Shown one piece after another: positions 23,658 to 31,325 of a DNA stretch of 64,000 nucleotides. The stretch comes from Virgisporangium aliadipatigenens (GTDB lineage: Bacteria; Actinomycetota; Actinomycetes; Mycobacteriales; Micromonosporaceae). The notes beneath the pieces are model-generated. The model saw nothing but the letters and a program-made list of their open reading frames with translations. It was not told the DNA's origin and did not search any database. The translations under genes and the position numbers were made by a program. Position 1 is the first letter of the stretch. The number at the start of each line of letters is the position of its first letter. The DNA lies in assembly GCF_016863615.1 (NCBI RefSeq), contig NZ_BOPF01000018.1:124001-188000 (forward strand), read 5' to 3'.

Positions 23658-24233
23658 ATGACGCACGTCAGCATCATCGGCACCGGCACCATGGGGCAGG
23701 CCATCGCCGGCCTGGCGACGAAGGGCGGCCACACCGTCGAACTGCTCGGCAGCTCCGACCATGACCGGCCGGTGACCGGCGACGTCGTCGTGCTCGCCGT
23801 GCTGTACCCGGCGGTCGCGCAGGTCCTGGAGACGCGCGGGGCGCAGCTCGCCGGGCGGGTGGTGGTCGACGTGACCAACCCGCTCGACTTCACGACGTTC
23901 GACTCGCTGGTCACGCCGGCCGACTCCTCCGCGACCGCGACGATCGCCGCGGCCCTGCCGCAGTCGCGCGTGGTCAAGGCGTTCAACACCAACTTCGCGG
24001 GGACCCTCACCGCCGGTGCGGTCGGCGGGGAGCCGGCCACCGTGCTGATCGCCGGCGACGACGCCGACGCCAAGGCGCTGCTCGCCGGGATCGTCGCCAC
24101 CGGCGGCCTGCGCGCCGTCGACGCGGGCAACCTGACCCGCGCCCGTGAACTGGAGGCCCTCGGCTTCCTGCAGATCACGCTCGCGGCCCGGGACAAGATC
24201 TCGTGGACCGGCGGCTTCGCCGTCGTCGCCTGA
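23658..24233 (+). CDS. NAD(P)-binding oxidoreductase, F420-reductase-like (COG2085)
   Basis: 191 residues. Dinucleotide-binding motif at the very N-terminus, VSIIGTGTMGQAIAGLA, then VVVDVTNPLD and VVKAFNTNFAGTL, the marks of the NADPH-dependent F420 reductase / YrrT-like family. It is expected to move hydride from NADPH to a flavin-like or carbonyl acceptor. AACGAGGAGAAC gives a strong ribosome site. Divergent from and probably controlled by the MarR regulator, whose two operators lie directly upstream. Confidence 0.88.
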   Translation: MTHVSIIGTGTMGQAIAGLATKGGHTVELLGSSDHDRPVTGDVVVLAVLYPAVAQVLETRGAQLAGRVVVDVTNPLDFTTFDSLVTPADSSATATIAAALPQSRVVKAFNTNFAGTLTAGAVGGEPATVLIAGDDADAKALLAGIVATGGLRAVDAGNLTRARELEALGFLQITLAARDKISWTGGFAVVA

Positions 24234-24251
24234 GCGCGGTGAGCCGACCGG

Positions 24252-24257
24252 TACGTT
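24252..24257 (+). promoter_or_regulatory. Leaderless -10 box (TACGTT)
   Basis: TACGTT ends 6 bases before the ATG at 24264, without a ribosome site. Confidence 0.55.
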
Positions 24258-24263
24258 CGACCC

Positions 24264-25241
24264 ATGGCGGCGAGCGGCAAGTCACCGGCGGTCGAACTGG
24301 ACATCGACGGGTACCCGGTCCGGATCTCGAATCCGGACCGGGTGTACTTCGCCGCCCGCGGCGAGACCAAGCTCGACCTCGCCCGCTACTACGAGAGCGT
24401 CGGCGAGGGCATCGTGCGCGCACTGCGCGAACGCCCGTGCATGCTGCACCGCTTCCCGGACGGCACCGGTGGCGAGAAGGTGCACCAGAAGCGCGTCCCG
24501 CGCGGTGCGCCGCCGTGGCTGGAGACGGTGCGGCTGCACTTCCCCCGCTTCGACCGCCACGCCGACGAACTGTGCGTCACCAAGCTCGCCGACGTGATCT
24601 GGGCGGTGCAGATGTCCACAGTGGAGTTTCACCCGTGGAACTCCCGCCGGGCCGACACCGAACGCCCCGACGAGTGGCGCATCGACCTCGATCCGATGCC
24701 CGACTGCCCGTTCGACCGCGTCCGTCGGGTGGCCGGGGTGGTCCGGGAGGTGCTCGACGAGCTCGGGGCGGTCGGCTGGCCGAAGACCTCGGGCGGCCGC
24801 GGCCTGCACGTGTACGTGCGGATCGCACCCGAGTCGGAGTTTCGTGACGTGCGGCGGGCGGCGCTGGCTTTCGCGCGCGAGGTCGAGCGCCGCGCGCCGC
24901 GGGACGTGACGACCACCTGGTGGCGCAAGGACCGCGAGCCGGACGTGGTGTTCGTCGACTACAACCAGAACGCCCGCGACCACACGATCGCCAGCGCCTA
25001 CTCGGTGCGCGGCGTGCCGGAGGCGACGGTCTCCACCCCGATCGGCTGGGACGAGATCGACGCGATCGATCCCCGCGACTTCACCATCGCGACCGTGCCG
25101 GCCCGGTTCGCGGCGCTGGGCGACCTGCACGCCGGCATCGACGACGCGGTGTTCTCGCTGCGGCCGCTGCTGGAGTGGGCCGAACGCGACGAACGGGCCG
25201 GCGCCGGCGACCCCGACCCGAGCGCGGGTGCCGACGCCTGA
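24264..25241 (+). CDS. Stand-alone LigD-type primase-polymerase
   Basis: 325 residues of the archaeo-eukaryotic primase fold found in the polymerase domain of LigD. Catalytic pair D-L-D in RIDLDPMPDC, then TSGGRGLHVYVRI and VFVDYNQNARDHTIASAYS, all hallmarks. It would add nucleotides (often ribonucleotides) at DNA ends in non-homologous end joining. No ligase domain, 3'-phosphoesterase domain or Ku gene is present in the window, so it may act with partners elsewhere or serve another repair path. A TCCACAGTGGA palindrome lies inside the gene at 24615-24625. Confidence 0.92.
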   Translation: MAASGKSPAVELDIDGYPVRISNPDRVYFAARGETKLDLARYYESVGEGIVRALRERPCMLHRFPDGTGGEKVHQKRVPRGAPPWLETVRLHFPRFDRHADELCVTKLADVIWAVQMSTVEFHPWNSRRADTERPDEWRIDLDPMPDCPFDRVRRVAGVVREVLDELGAVGWPKTSGGRGLHVYVRIAPESEFRDVRRAALAFAREVERRAPRDVTTTWWRKDREPDVVFVDYNQNARDHTIASAYSVRGVPEATVSTPIGWDEIDAIDPRDFTIATVPARFAALGDLHAGIDDAVFSLRPLLEWAERDERAGAGDPDPSAGADA

Positions 25242-25250
25242 CGGCACGGG

Positions 25251-25814
25251 ATGGCACGCCCGTCCGGTATGACGAAGCTCGACATCACCAACGTGCCCCG
25301 CGAACTCGACGAACTGATCCGGTCCTCCGCCGACGCCCGGCACCGGCGCATCCTGGAGAACGTCCGCCGGCACTACCTGCTGGAGCAGACCGGCCGGATC
25401 GACGAGATCCTCGCGCCCGACATGACCGTGGCGGCACCGGTCTACTACCTGAACCTGGACGGCGCCAGCCGGACCCTGCGCGGCCGGGCCGAGGTCCTGG
25501 CGTTCTACAAGGAGGTGGTGGGTGTGGTGTTCGCCTGCGAGGAGACGGCACACGCGATCACCGACGCCGGATACTGGTTCGAGGCGTGGTTCAACTTCTT
25601 CGTGCCCGGCAGAACGCCCGACGAGTGGTTCCGCAAGCGTCAGTGGATCACGATGCGCTGGCCGTACGACGCGCACGCCCGCCTCATCGGGGAACGCGTC
25701 TTCGAGCACGTCGACATCGGTGAGACGGTCCCGATCGACCCGGCCGAGGCGATCACCGCCGCGGAGGCGAAGAAGATCCTGGAACCGCTGATCCGGCCGC
25801 TGCCGACCGTTTGA
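25251..25814 (+). CDS. SnoaL/NTF2-like protein
   Basis: 187 residues with an NTF2-like alpha+beta cone: RHRRILENVRRHYLLEQTGR, MTVAAPVYYLNLDGASRTLR, GRAEVLAFYKEVV, then HARLIGERVFEHVDIG. The pattern 'nvrrhyllEqtGr...rGraevlaFYkev' resembles polyketide-cyclase/SnoaL proteins and ring-hydroxylating beta-subunit folds. Substrate unknown. Starts at 10 bases after the polymerase stop; ATG 25251 or ATG 25269 (MTKLDITN) are both possible because neither has a clear ribosome site. Confidence 0.75.
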   Translation: MARPSGMTKLDITNVPRELDELIRSSADARHRRILENVRRHYLLEQTGRIDEILAPDMTVAAPVYYLNLDGASRTLRGRAEVLAFYKEVVGVVFACEETAHAITDAGYWFEAWFNFFVPGRTPDEWFRKRQWITMRWPYDAHARLIGERVFEHVDIGETVPIDPAEAITAAEAKKILEPLIRPLPTV

Positions 25815-25851
25815 CCGGGCCGCTCACCGGTTGGTGCGGGGCCGTACCGCC

Positions 25852-25876
25852 GGGGCGCCCGCCGCGCGGGCGCCCC
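25852..25876. terminator. Bidirectional hairpin terminator
   Basis: GGGGCGCCCG (25852-25861) pairs perfectly with CGGGCGCCCC (25867-25876), loop of 5. It lies between two convergent genes. Confidence 0.75.
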
Positions 25877-25885
25877 CGACCGTGG

Positions 25886-26278
25886 TCACTTGGTGGACGC
25901 GCTCGGCGACGCCTCCGGGCGGGCACCGCCGCGGCCGCCGCCCGGGCGGCCCTTGCCCTCGGTGACGGTGCCGAGGTCGGCGGAGACGTCGTACTTGACG
26001 CGGTTGCCGTCCTTGGTGCCGAAGACGTGGTAGCTGCCGTCCGTTCCCTTGTGCACGCCGCCGACGGTGACGCCGGGGAACTTGGCCGTGACGGCCGCGG
26101 TGACCTTGGTGGCCTCGTCGCCGGTGACCGGCGTGCCCGGCGCCCGCTTGCCCGGGGCGGCGGAGCCGGTCGGCGACGGGGTGCCGCTGTCGGCGCTGGC
26201 GAGCGAGGCCCCGCCCAGCACGAACATCGCGGCCGCCGCGGTGCTGGCGAGGACAAGGCCGACCTTCTTCAACTTCAT
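25886..26278 (-). CDS. Small secreted protein (PepSY-like)
   Basis: 130 residues. Signal peptide 1-29 (MKLKKVGLVLASTAAAAMFV, cut after SLASA). The mature part has one alpha+beta unit, DEATKVTAAVTAKFPGVTVG then GSYHVFGTKDGNRVKYDVS, which fits a PepSY domain (inhibitory propeptide-like), followed by a Gly/Arg-rich, low-complexity tail (RPGGGRGGARPEAS). GGAG lies 8 bases before the ATG. Role unknown; PepSY proteins often modulate extracellular peptidases or metal handling. Confidence 0.78.
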   Translation of the reverse strand: MKLKKVGLVLASTAAAAMFVLGGASLASADSGTPSPTGSAAPGKRAPGTPVTGDEATKVTAAVTAKFPGVTVGGVHKGTDGSYHVFGTKDGNRVKYDVSADLGTVTEGKGRPGGGRGGARPEASPSASTK

Positions 26279-26359
26279 GCTCTGGCTCCGATCGCCACCG
26301 GATCGGCACCGTGCCGACCCGCTGATCAAAGAGTGGCGAGCGGAGCTGTGGAGAACCTG

Positions 26360-26588
26360 TCACGAAGCTAGGTCGGAGGCGGTAGTCCGGGTGCCGGCCG
26401 GGTTGGCGAAGCTCGTGGAGGAGGCGAACCAGTAGGCGGCCCCGAGGTAGGCGCCGACGGCGGCCGGTGCGGCGGCGGCCCGACCGCAACGGGCGAGGGC
26501 GAACACGAGCAGGAGCAGTCCGACGGTGCCGACGATCTCGCCGAGTCTGTTTAGACAAACGTCTGGACAGCGGGGTGTGATGAGTCAC
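26360..26588 (-). pseudogene. Aquaporin (MIP family) gene with internal deletion
   Basis: Read on the minus strand, GTG 26588 opens THHTPLSRRLS, the expected N-terminus of actinobacterial aquaporins, then the frame shifts at about 26555 and continues LGEIVGTVGLLLLVFALARC and VGAYLGAAYWFASSTSFANP before a stop at 26360. The segment AYWFxSSTSFANPA holds the second NPA-type pore motif (here NPAG). Roughly 120 residues from the middle and about 40 from the end are missing. Intact members are about 240 residues and often lie in arsenic-resistance clusters. Non-functional. Confidence 0.75.
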
Positions 26589-26614
26589 CGGCCGGCTGGT
26601 GGTGACGGCCGGGC

Positions 26615-26794
26615 GTGTCCAGCCTCGCCTCGCCCAGCCTGCTCGCCGACCGGTACGGCAGCACCGGGTACGCCACCGTCGCCGGCACCCTCGCCACCCC
26701 GGTCACGCTCGCCAAGGCGGGTGGGCCGCTCGGCGCCGCCTGCGTGCTCGCCACGGCCGGCGTGCTCGCCCGCGCCGCCACCGCGCCCCCGTAG
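26615..26794 (+). pseudogene. C-terminal fragment of an MFS transporter
   Basis: 59 codons reading SPSLLADRYGSTGYATVAGT, LATPVTLAKAGGPLGAACVL and ATAGVLARAATAPP. The string 'lla-eRYG-tgYAt-aG-la-P-tlakA-aPlgaa' matches the penultimate loop and last helix of actinobacterial MFS permeases. The upstream ~340 residues are absent; only 27 bases separate this fragment from the broken aquaporin. Confidence 0.6.
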
Positions 26795-26802
26795 CCGCGT
26801 CT

Positions 26803-27975
26803 CTAGAGGGCGTCGAGCGAACGGGTCACGTCGGCGACGAGGTCGGCGGTGTCCTCGATGCCGGCGGAGAGCCGGATCAGGCCCGGGCTCATCGCGGCGT
26901 CCTCGACCTGATCCGCGTGCAGGATCGCCTGCCACATGGTGGCCGGGTGCACGACCAGGGTCTCGACGCTGCCGAGGCTGGCGGCGCGGCGGGCCAGGCG
27001 CAGGCCGTCGACGAAGCGTTCGGCCGCCGGGTAGCCGCCGGCGAGTTCCAGGCTCACGACGCCGCCGTAGCCGTCCATCTGCGCGGCGGCGGTCGCGTGC
27101 CCGGGATGGTCGGGCAGGCCCGGGTAGTACACGTTCGCGACGGCGGGATGGGCCCGCATCGCGTGTGCGAGGGCGAGGCCGTTGGCGTTGTGCTGGCGCA
27201 TCCGCAGCGGCAATGTCCGGATGCCGCGCAGCAGCAGCCAGGCGTCGAACGGCCCGAGGACCGCGCCGGTGATGACGGCGGTGTCCCAGATCCGGTCGAG
27301 GAGCGCCGCCGGTCCGGCCAGCACGCCGGCGGAGAGGTCGCTGTGGCCGCCGAGATACTTCGTCGCGCTGTGCCACACCAGGTCCGCGCCGAGCGCCAGC
27401 GGTCGGCTGTTCACCGGGGTGGCGAAGGTGTTGTCCGCGACGGTCAGCGCATCGCTGTCGCGAGCGAGCGCGGAGACGGCCCGCAGGTCGGTGATGTCCA
27501 GCAGCGGGTTGCTCGGCGACTCCACCAGCACCAGCCGCGTTCTCGGCCGCAGCGCGGCGGCGAACGCCCGCACGTCGGTCTGGTCCACCTGCGTGCACGT
27601 CACCCCGAACTTCGGCAGCAGGTTCAGCAGCAGCGAGGGGACCCCGCCGTAGTGCCGCCGCTGCAGCACCACATGGTCACCGGCCCGCACCAGCGCCAGC
27701 ACGGTCGTGGTGATCGCCGCCATGCCGGAGGCGAACACCGTCGCGGCCTCCGCGCCCTCCAGGTCGGCGAGCACGGCGGCGACCTGGGCGTGGTTCGGGT
27801 TGCCGTAGCGGGTGTAGAAGCCGCTGCCCCGCTTCTCCAGCGCCAGGTCGGCGAACTCCCTTGCCGAGTCCGCGGCGAACGTCGACGTCTGCACGATCGG
27901 CGGCGACACCGCCCCGGCCGTTCGCGGCACCTGCGCGTCGCCGTGCACGGCCCGCGAGTTCCACCCGTCCGACAT
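26803..27975 (-). CDS. Trans-sulfuration PLP enzyme (cystathionine gamma-lyase/synthase family)
   Basis: 390 residues of the Cys/Met metabolism PLP family. Cofactor lysine Lys206 sits in WHSATKYLGGHSDLSAGVL; other marks are YTRYGNPN (54-61), EGAEAATVFASGMAAITT and VESPSNPLLDITDL. Members either cleave or form cystathionine, homocysteine or methionine thioethers; the exact reaction cannot be decided from these motifs. The start MSDGWNSRAVHG (27975) follows GAGAGGAG. It is transcribed in the same direction as the SGNH and MMPL genes upstream, 61 bases away. Confidence 0.92.
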   Translation of the reverse strand: MSDGWNSRAVHGDAQVPRTAGAVSPPIVQTSTFAADSAREFADLALEKRGSGFYTRYGNPNHAQVAAVLADLEGAEAATVFASGMAAITTTVLALVRAGDHVVLQRRHYGGVPSLLLNLLPKFGVTCTQVDQTDVRAFAAALRPRTRLVLVESPSNPLLDITDLRAVSALARDSDALTVADNTFATPVNSRPLALGADLVWHSATKYLGGHSDLSAGVLAGPAALLDRIWDTAVITGAVLGPFDAWLLLRGIRTLPLRMRQHNANGLALAHAMRAHPAVANVYYPGLPDHPGHATAAAQMDGYGGVVSLELAGGYPAAERFVDGLRLARRAASLGSVETLVVHPATMWQAILHADQVEDAAMSPGLIRLSAGIEDTADLVADVTRSLDAL

Positions 27976-28036
27976 GCGTTGCTCCTCTCGCCGGGTCACC
28001 GGGAGCACCATCATGTCCGCGGGCGTCACCGCGCCG

Positions 28037-28927
28037 TCAGGAGTTGAGCTTCGCGACGGTCGCCGCGGCCATCCCCCGTTCCCCCGAGGCATTTGGATGG
28101 AACGGCGCCGCCGGCGCGGCCGGCAGCAGACCCTCGACCCATCTCGTGCCCGCGCCGCGGCAGGCGTCGTGGCCGATCGACGGCGCGTAGGTGTCGACGT
28201 AGCCGGCGCCGTTGGCGGCGGCCGTGGCGGCCAGCATCGCGTTGAGCGCCTTCGTGACGCCGCGCAGGTACGGCACGTCGCCGAACGCGATCGGCACCGT
28301 CGGCCAGCATCCGTAGCCGGAGTCCGGCAGGATCGCCGGGTAGCCGACGACGATCACGCGCGCACCGGGTGCGGCGGCGCGCACCGCCCGCAGCACGTCG
28401 GCCACCTTCGGCGCGGTGGCGTCGATGCGGGCCCGCAGCTGATCGGTGCCGCCGGCGGTGTACCGATCGCGGCACGGCGAGCCGAACGGGTCGTCGACGC
28501 TCTCCTCGGTGCAGGTGGAGATGATGTCGGTGAACCCGATGTCGTTGCCGCCGATGCCGATGCTCACCAGTGCGGTGGCGGCGGTGACGGCACTGATCTG
28601 CGCCGGCACGGCGATGCCCAGCTGGCCGCTGCCGGGGGAGAGGATGTCCTCGGTCGTCGCGCCGCCGCAGCTGACGTCCACGAACGACGAGGAGCCGACG
28701 GCGGCGGCGGTCAGCGACGGGTAGTTGCGGTTGGACCGGACGCAGTTGAGGTCGACCTGGGTCGGGATGAGCGGTCCCGAGGTGAACGAGTCTCCCAGCG
28801 CCGCGTAGCGCCCGGTCGGAGCGGCGGCCCCGGCGGTGCCGGGGAACGCGACCACGAGTGCGGCGACGGCGAGGGCGGCCACGCCGGCCCTGCCCAGTCT
28901 TCGGAGTACGGCGATGTCAGGTCCCAT
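28037..28927 (-). CDS. Secreted SGNH/GDSL hydrolase
   Basis: 296 residues. Signal peptide 1-36 (GVAALAVAALVVAFPGTAGA). Catalytic block I is YAALGDSFTSG (Ser47), block III IGIGGNDIGF and the C-terminal His in PFHPNASGERGMA. Several cysteines (CVRSNRNYPS, VDVSCGGATT, CTEES, CRDRYT) fit the disulfide-linked actinobacterial extracellular lipase family related to Streptomyces esterases. It hydrolyses ester bonds outside the cell. It begins 2 bases after the MMPL stop, so the two are co-translated; MMPL may export a lipid related to its substrate. Confidence 0.93.
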   Translation of the reverse strand: MGPDIAVLRRLGRAGVAALAVAALVVAFPGTAGAAAPTGRYAALGDSFTSGPLIPTQVDLNCVRSNRNYPSLTAAAVGSSSFVDVSCGGATTEDILSPGSGQLGIAVPAQISAVTAATALVSIGIGGNDIGFTDIISTCTEESVDDPFGSPCRDRYTAGGTDQLRARIDATAPKVADVLRAVRAAAPGARVIVVGYPAILPDSGYGCWPTVPIAFGDVPYLRGVTKALNAMLAATAAANGAGYVDTYAPSIGHDACRGAGTRWVEGLLPAAPAAPFHPNASGERGMAAATVAKLNS

Positions 28928-28929
28928 GG

Positions 28930-31149
28930 CTACCCCCGGGGCGGCGACGGAGCAGGGTGACTCGGAGTGTGCGCCTGGATACTCGCCGACGTCAATACGT
29001 CCGGGGTGGCGGCCAGCCGCGCGCCGTCGACGTCGACGCTCGGCACGAGCCGGTCGAGCCACCGCGGCAGCCACCACGCCGAACGCCCCAGCAGCGACAG
29101 CACCGCCGGGCCGACGGTCATCCGCACCAGCAGCGCGTCGACCGCGACACCGAACGCCAGGGCGAACCCGAGCGACTTGATGATGACGTCGTCGGAGAGG
29201 ACGAACCCCGCGAAGACGCTCATCATGATCAGCGCTGCGGCGGTGACCACGCGGGCGCTGTGCCGCATGCCGGAGACGATCGCCTCGTCCGGGCCGGCAT
29301 CGCCGCGGAACTCCTCCCGCGTCCGGGTCACCAGGAAGACCTCGTAATCCATGGCCAGGCCGAACAGGATGCCGACCAGGAAGATCGGGGTGAAGCTGAC
29401 GATCGGCCCGGTCGACTCGATGCCGAGCAGGTCGGCGAGATGGCCCTGCTGGAAGATGAACACCAGCGCCCCGAACGAGGCGGCCACCGACACCAGGAAG
29501 CCCAGCGCCGCCTTGATCGGCACCAGCACGCTGCGGAACACCAGCAGCAGCAGGACGAACGCGAGCCCGAGCACGATGCCCAGATAGGGCAGCAGGGCCC
29601 CGTTGATCTTCTGGGCGATGTCGATGTCGATCGCGGTCCGCCCGGTCACCGAGAACGTCGCGCCGTCATTGGCGGCGGTGAAGCCGGCCTGCCGGGCCCG
29701 GATGTCGTGCACGAGGTCCCGGGTCTGCGCGCTCGTCGGACCGCTGCGCGGCACCACGGTGAACATCGCGGCGTCGCCGGCCGCGTTCGGCCGCACCGGC
29801 GTGACCACCACGACGTCGTCCAGCCCGGACACCAGGCTCCGGGCCTGCTCGGCCGCCGCGCCGGCCCGTCCGGCGGTGGTCTCCACCAGGATGACCAGCG
29901 GCCCGTTGACGCCCGCGCCGAAGCCGTTCGCGAGCTGGTCGTACGCCTTGCGCTGGGTCGAGTCGGGCGCGGCGGTGCCCTCGTCGGGCAGCGCCAGTTC
30001 CAGGTCGGCGACGGGCAGCGCGACGACGCCGACCGCGAGCAGGGACAGGATCAGCGCCGGGACGCGGAACCGGAGCACGCCGCGCGCCCAGCGTTCGCCG
30101 AACGGCGTCCGGACCCGCCGGGCGGCGGCGCCGCGCCGGGCCGCGCGCGGCAGGATCCGGCGGCCGGCGAGGCCGAGCAGGGCGGGCAGCAGGGTCAGGC
30201 TGATCACGACGGCCACGGCGACGGTGCCGGCCGCGGCGATGCCCATGGCCGCCAGGAACGGTATGCCGATCACGGTGAGCGCGGCCAGCGCGATGATGAC
30301 CGTCAGGCCGGCGAAGACGACGGCGGACCCGGCGGTGCCCACGGCGCGCCCGGCGGCCTCGTCGCCGTCCCGACCGGCGGCGAGTTCGTGCCGGTAGCGC
30401 GACACGATGAACAGCGCGTAGTCGATCCCGACGGCCAGGCCGAGCATGGTGGCCAGGGCGGCGGTGTTCGAGGCCAGGTCGAGGAAGCCGGTGGCGACGG
30501 AGATGCCGAGCAGGCCGACGGTGACACCGAGGATCGCGGTCAGCAGCGGCAGGCCCGCGGCGAGGATCGAACCGAACGTGATCAGCAGCACGACGGCGGC
30601 CACCAGGATCCCGATCCCCTCGGCGGCGTTCGAGGCCTCGGCCGTCGCGGTGACCTCGCCGGAGTACTCCACGCCGAGGCCGGCGCGCCGTGCGGCCTCC
30701 CCGGCGGCGAACAGCGCCTCCCGGGACGCGGCGCGCACCTCGGTCTCCGGCACCGGGTAGGTGACCGAGGCGTAGGCGGTCCGCCCGTCCGGCGCGATGT
30801 TCCCCGTCTGGAAGGGGTCGCTGACCGCGCCGACCTGGGGCGCCGTGCGCAGCGCCGCCACGGTGGCCGTGACGGCCGCGCGCCGTTCGGGGTCGGTCAG
30901 CGTGCCGTCGCCGGGGACGGTGATGACCACCCTCGCCGAGGCGGAGTTCGAGCCGGCGCCGAACTTCTCCCCGAGCACGTCCATGGCCCGCCACGACTCG
31001 GTGCCGGGGATGGAGACGGCGTCGTCCGTGGGGCCGGACAGGGTGGCCGCGCCGAAGCCGATCGAGGCCAGCAGCCCCAGCCACAGCACGAGCGTGAACG
31101 CGCGGTGCCGGAACGAGAACCGCCCCAGCCGGTACAGCAAGGTCGCCAC
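28930..31149 (-). CDS. MMPL family (RND-type) transporter
   Basis: 739 residues. Two repeats, each of one N-terminal helix, an extracytoplasmic domain and a five-helix bundle. Repeat 1 starts FSFRHRAFTLVLWLGLLASI and ends with the core helix GLAVGIDYALFIVSRYRHEL; repeat 2 has GILFGLAMDYEVFLVTRTRE. The aspartates in 'GIDYA' and 'AMDYE' are the proton-relay residues of MmpL/RND proteins, which export lipids or drugs. GTG 31149 has GGAGGAG six bases upstream. Divergent from the two-component system at 31326, with operator-like palindromes between, so it is the likely target of that system. Confidence 0.93.
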   Translation of the reverse strand: MATLLYRLGRFSFRHRAFTLVLWLGLLASIGFGAATLSGPTDDAVSIPGTESWRAMDVLGEKFGAGSNSASARVVITVPGDGTLTDPERRAAVTATVAALRTAPQVGAVSDPFQTGNIAPDGRTAYASVTYPVPETEVRAASREALFAAGEAARRAGLGVEYSGEVTATAEASNAAEGIGILVAAVVLLITFGSILAAGLPLLTAILGVTVGLLGISVATGFLDLASNTAALATMLGLAVGIDYALFIVSRYRHELAAGRDGDEAAGRAVGTAGSAVVFAGLTVIIALAALTVIGIPFLAAMGIAAAGTVAVAVVISLTLLPALLGLAGRRILPRAARRGAAARRVRTPFGERWARGVLRFRVPALILSLLAVGVVALPVADLELALPDEGTAAPDSTQRKAYDQLANGFGAGVNGPLVILVETTAGRAGAAAEQARSLVSGLDDVVVVTPVRPNAAGDAAMFTVVPRSGPTSAQTRDLVHDIRARQAGFTAANDGATFSVTGRTAIDIDIAQKINGALLPYLGIVLGLAFVLLLLVFRSVLVPIKAALGFLVSVAASFGALVFIFQQGHLADLLGIESTGPIVSFTPIFLVGILFGLAMDYEVFLVTRTREEFRGDAGPDEAIVSGMRHSARVVTAAALIMMSVFAGFVLSDDVIIKSLGFALAFGVAVDALLVRMTVGPAVLSLLGRSAWWLPRWLDRLVPSVDVDGARLAATPDVLTSASIQAHTPSHPAPSPPRG

Positions 31150-31241
31150 GAGACTCCTCCATCGGTCGTGAACCCCGTTCGGGCCGTTCCACGATCGCCG
31201 CGCGGACCGGACCCGTCGTCCCGTGAGCGCAGGCGGCGGCA

Positions 31242-31282
31242 TACCGCGAACGCGGTAGATCCCGTGACGCGCGATACCGCGT
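31242..31282. promoter_or_regulatory. Candidate operator: palindrome TACCGCG-AA-CGCGGTA plus half-site
   Basis: TACCGCG (31242-31248) and CGCGGTA (31251-31257) form a perfect 7-bp inverted repeat with a 2-base spacer. ATACCGCGT recurs at 31274-31282, 33 bases downstream in the same orientation. They lie between the MMPL gene and the kinase gene; the response regulator at 32495 is the natural candidate to bind. Confidence 0.6.
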
Positions 31283-31312
31283 CCGGGGGTCGAGGAACGG
31301 CGGCCGCCGCTC

Positions 31313-31318
31313 TACCGT
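31313..31318 (+). promoter_or_regulatory. Leaderless -10 box (TACCGT) for the histidine kinase
   Basis: TACCGT ends 7 bases before GTG 31326; two earlier in-frame GTG codons (31320, 31323) are closer. No ribosome site is visible. Confidence 0.5.
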
Positions 31319-31325
31319 CGTGGTG

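Noticed and set aside
27976-28036. Possible SAM-type riboswitch before the trans-sulfuration gene.
   Set aside because: Only 61 bases between genes and no recognisable SAM-riboswitch helices or kink-turn.
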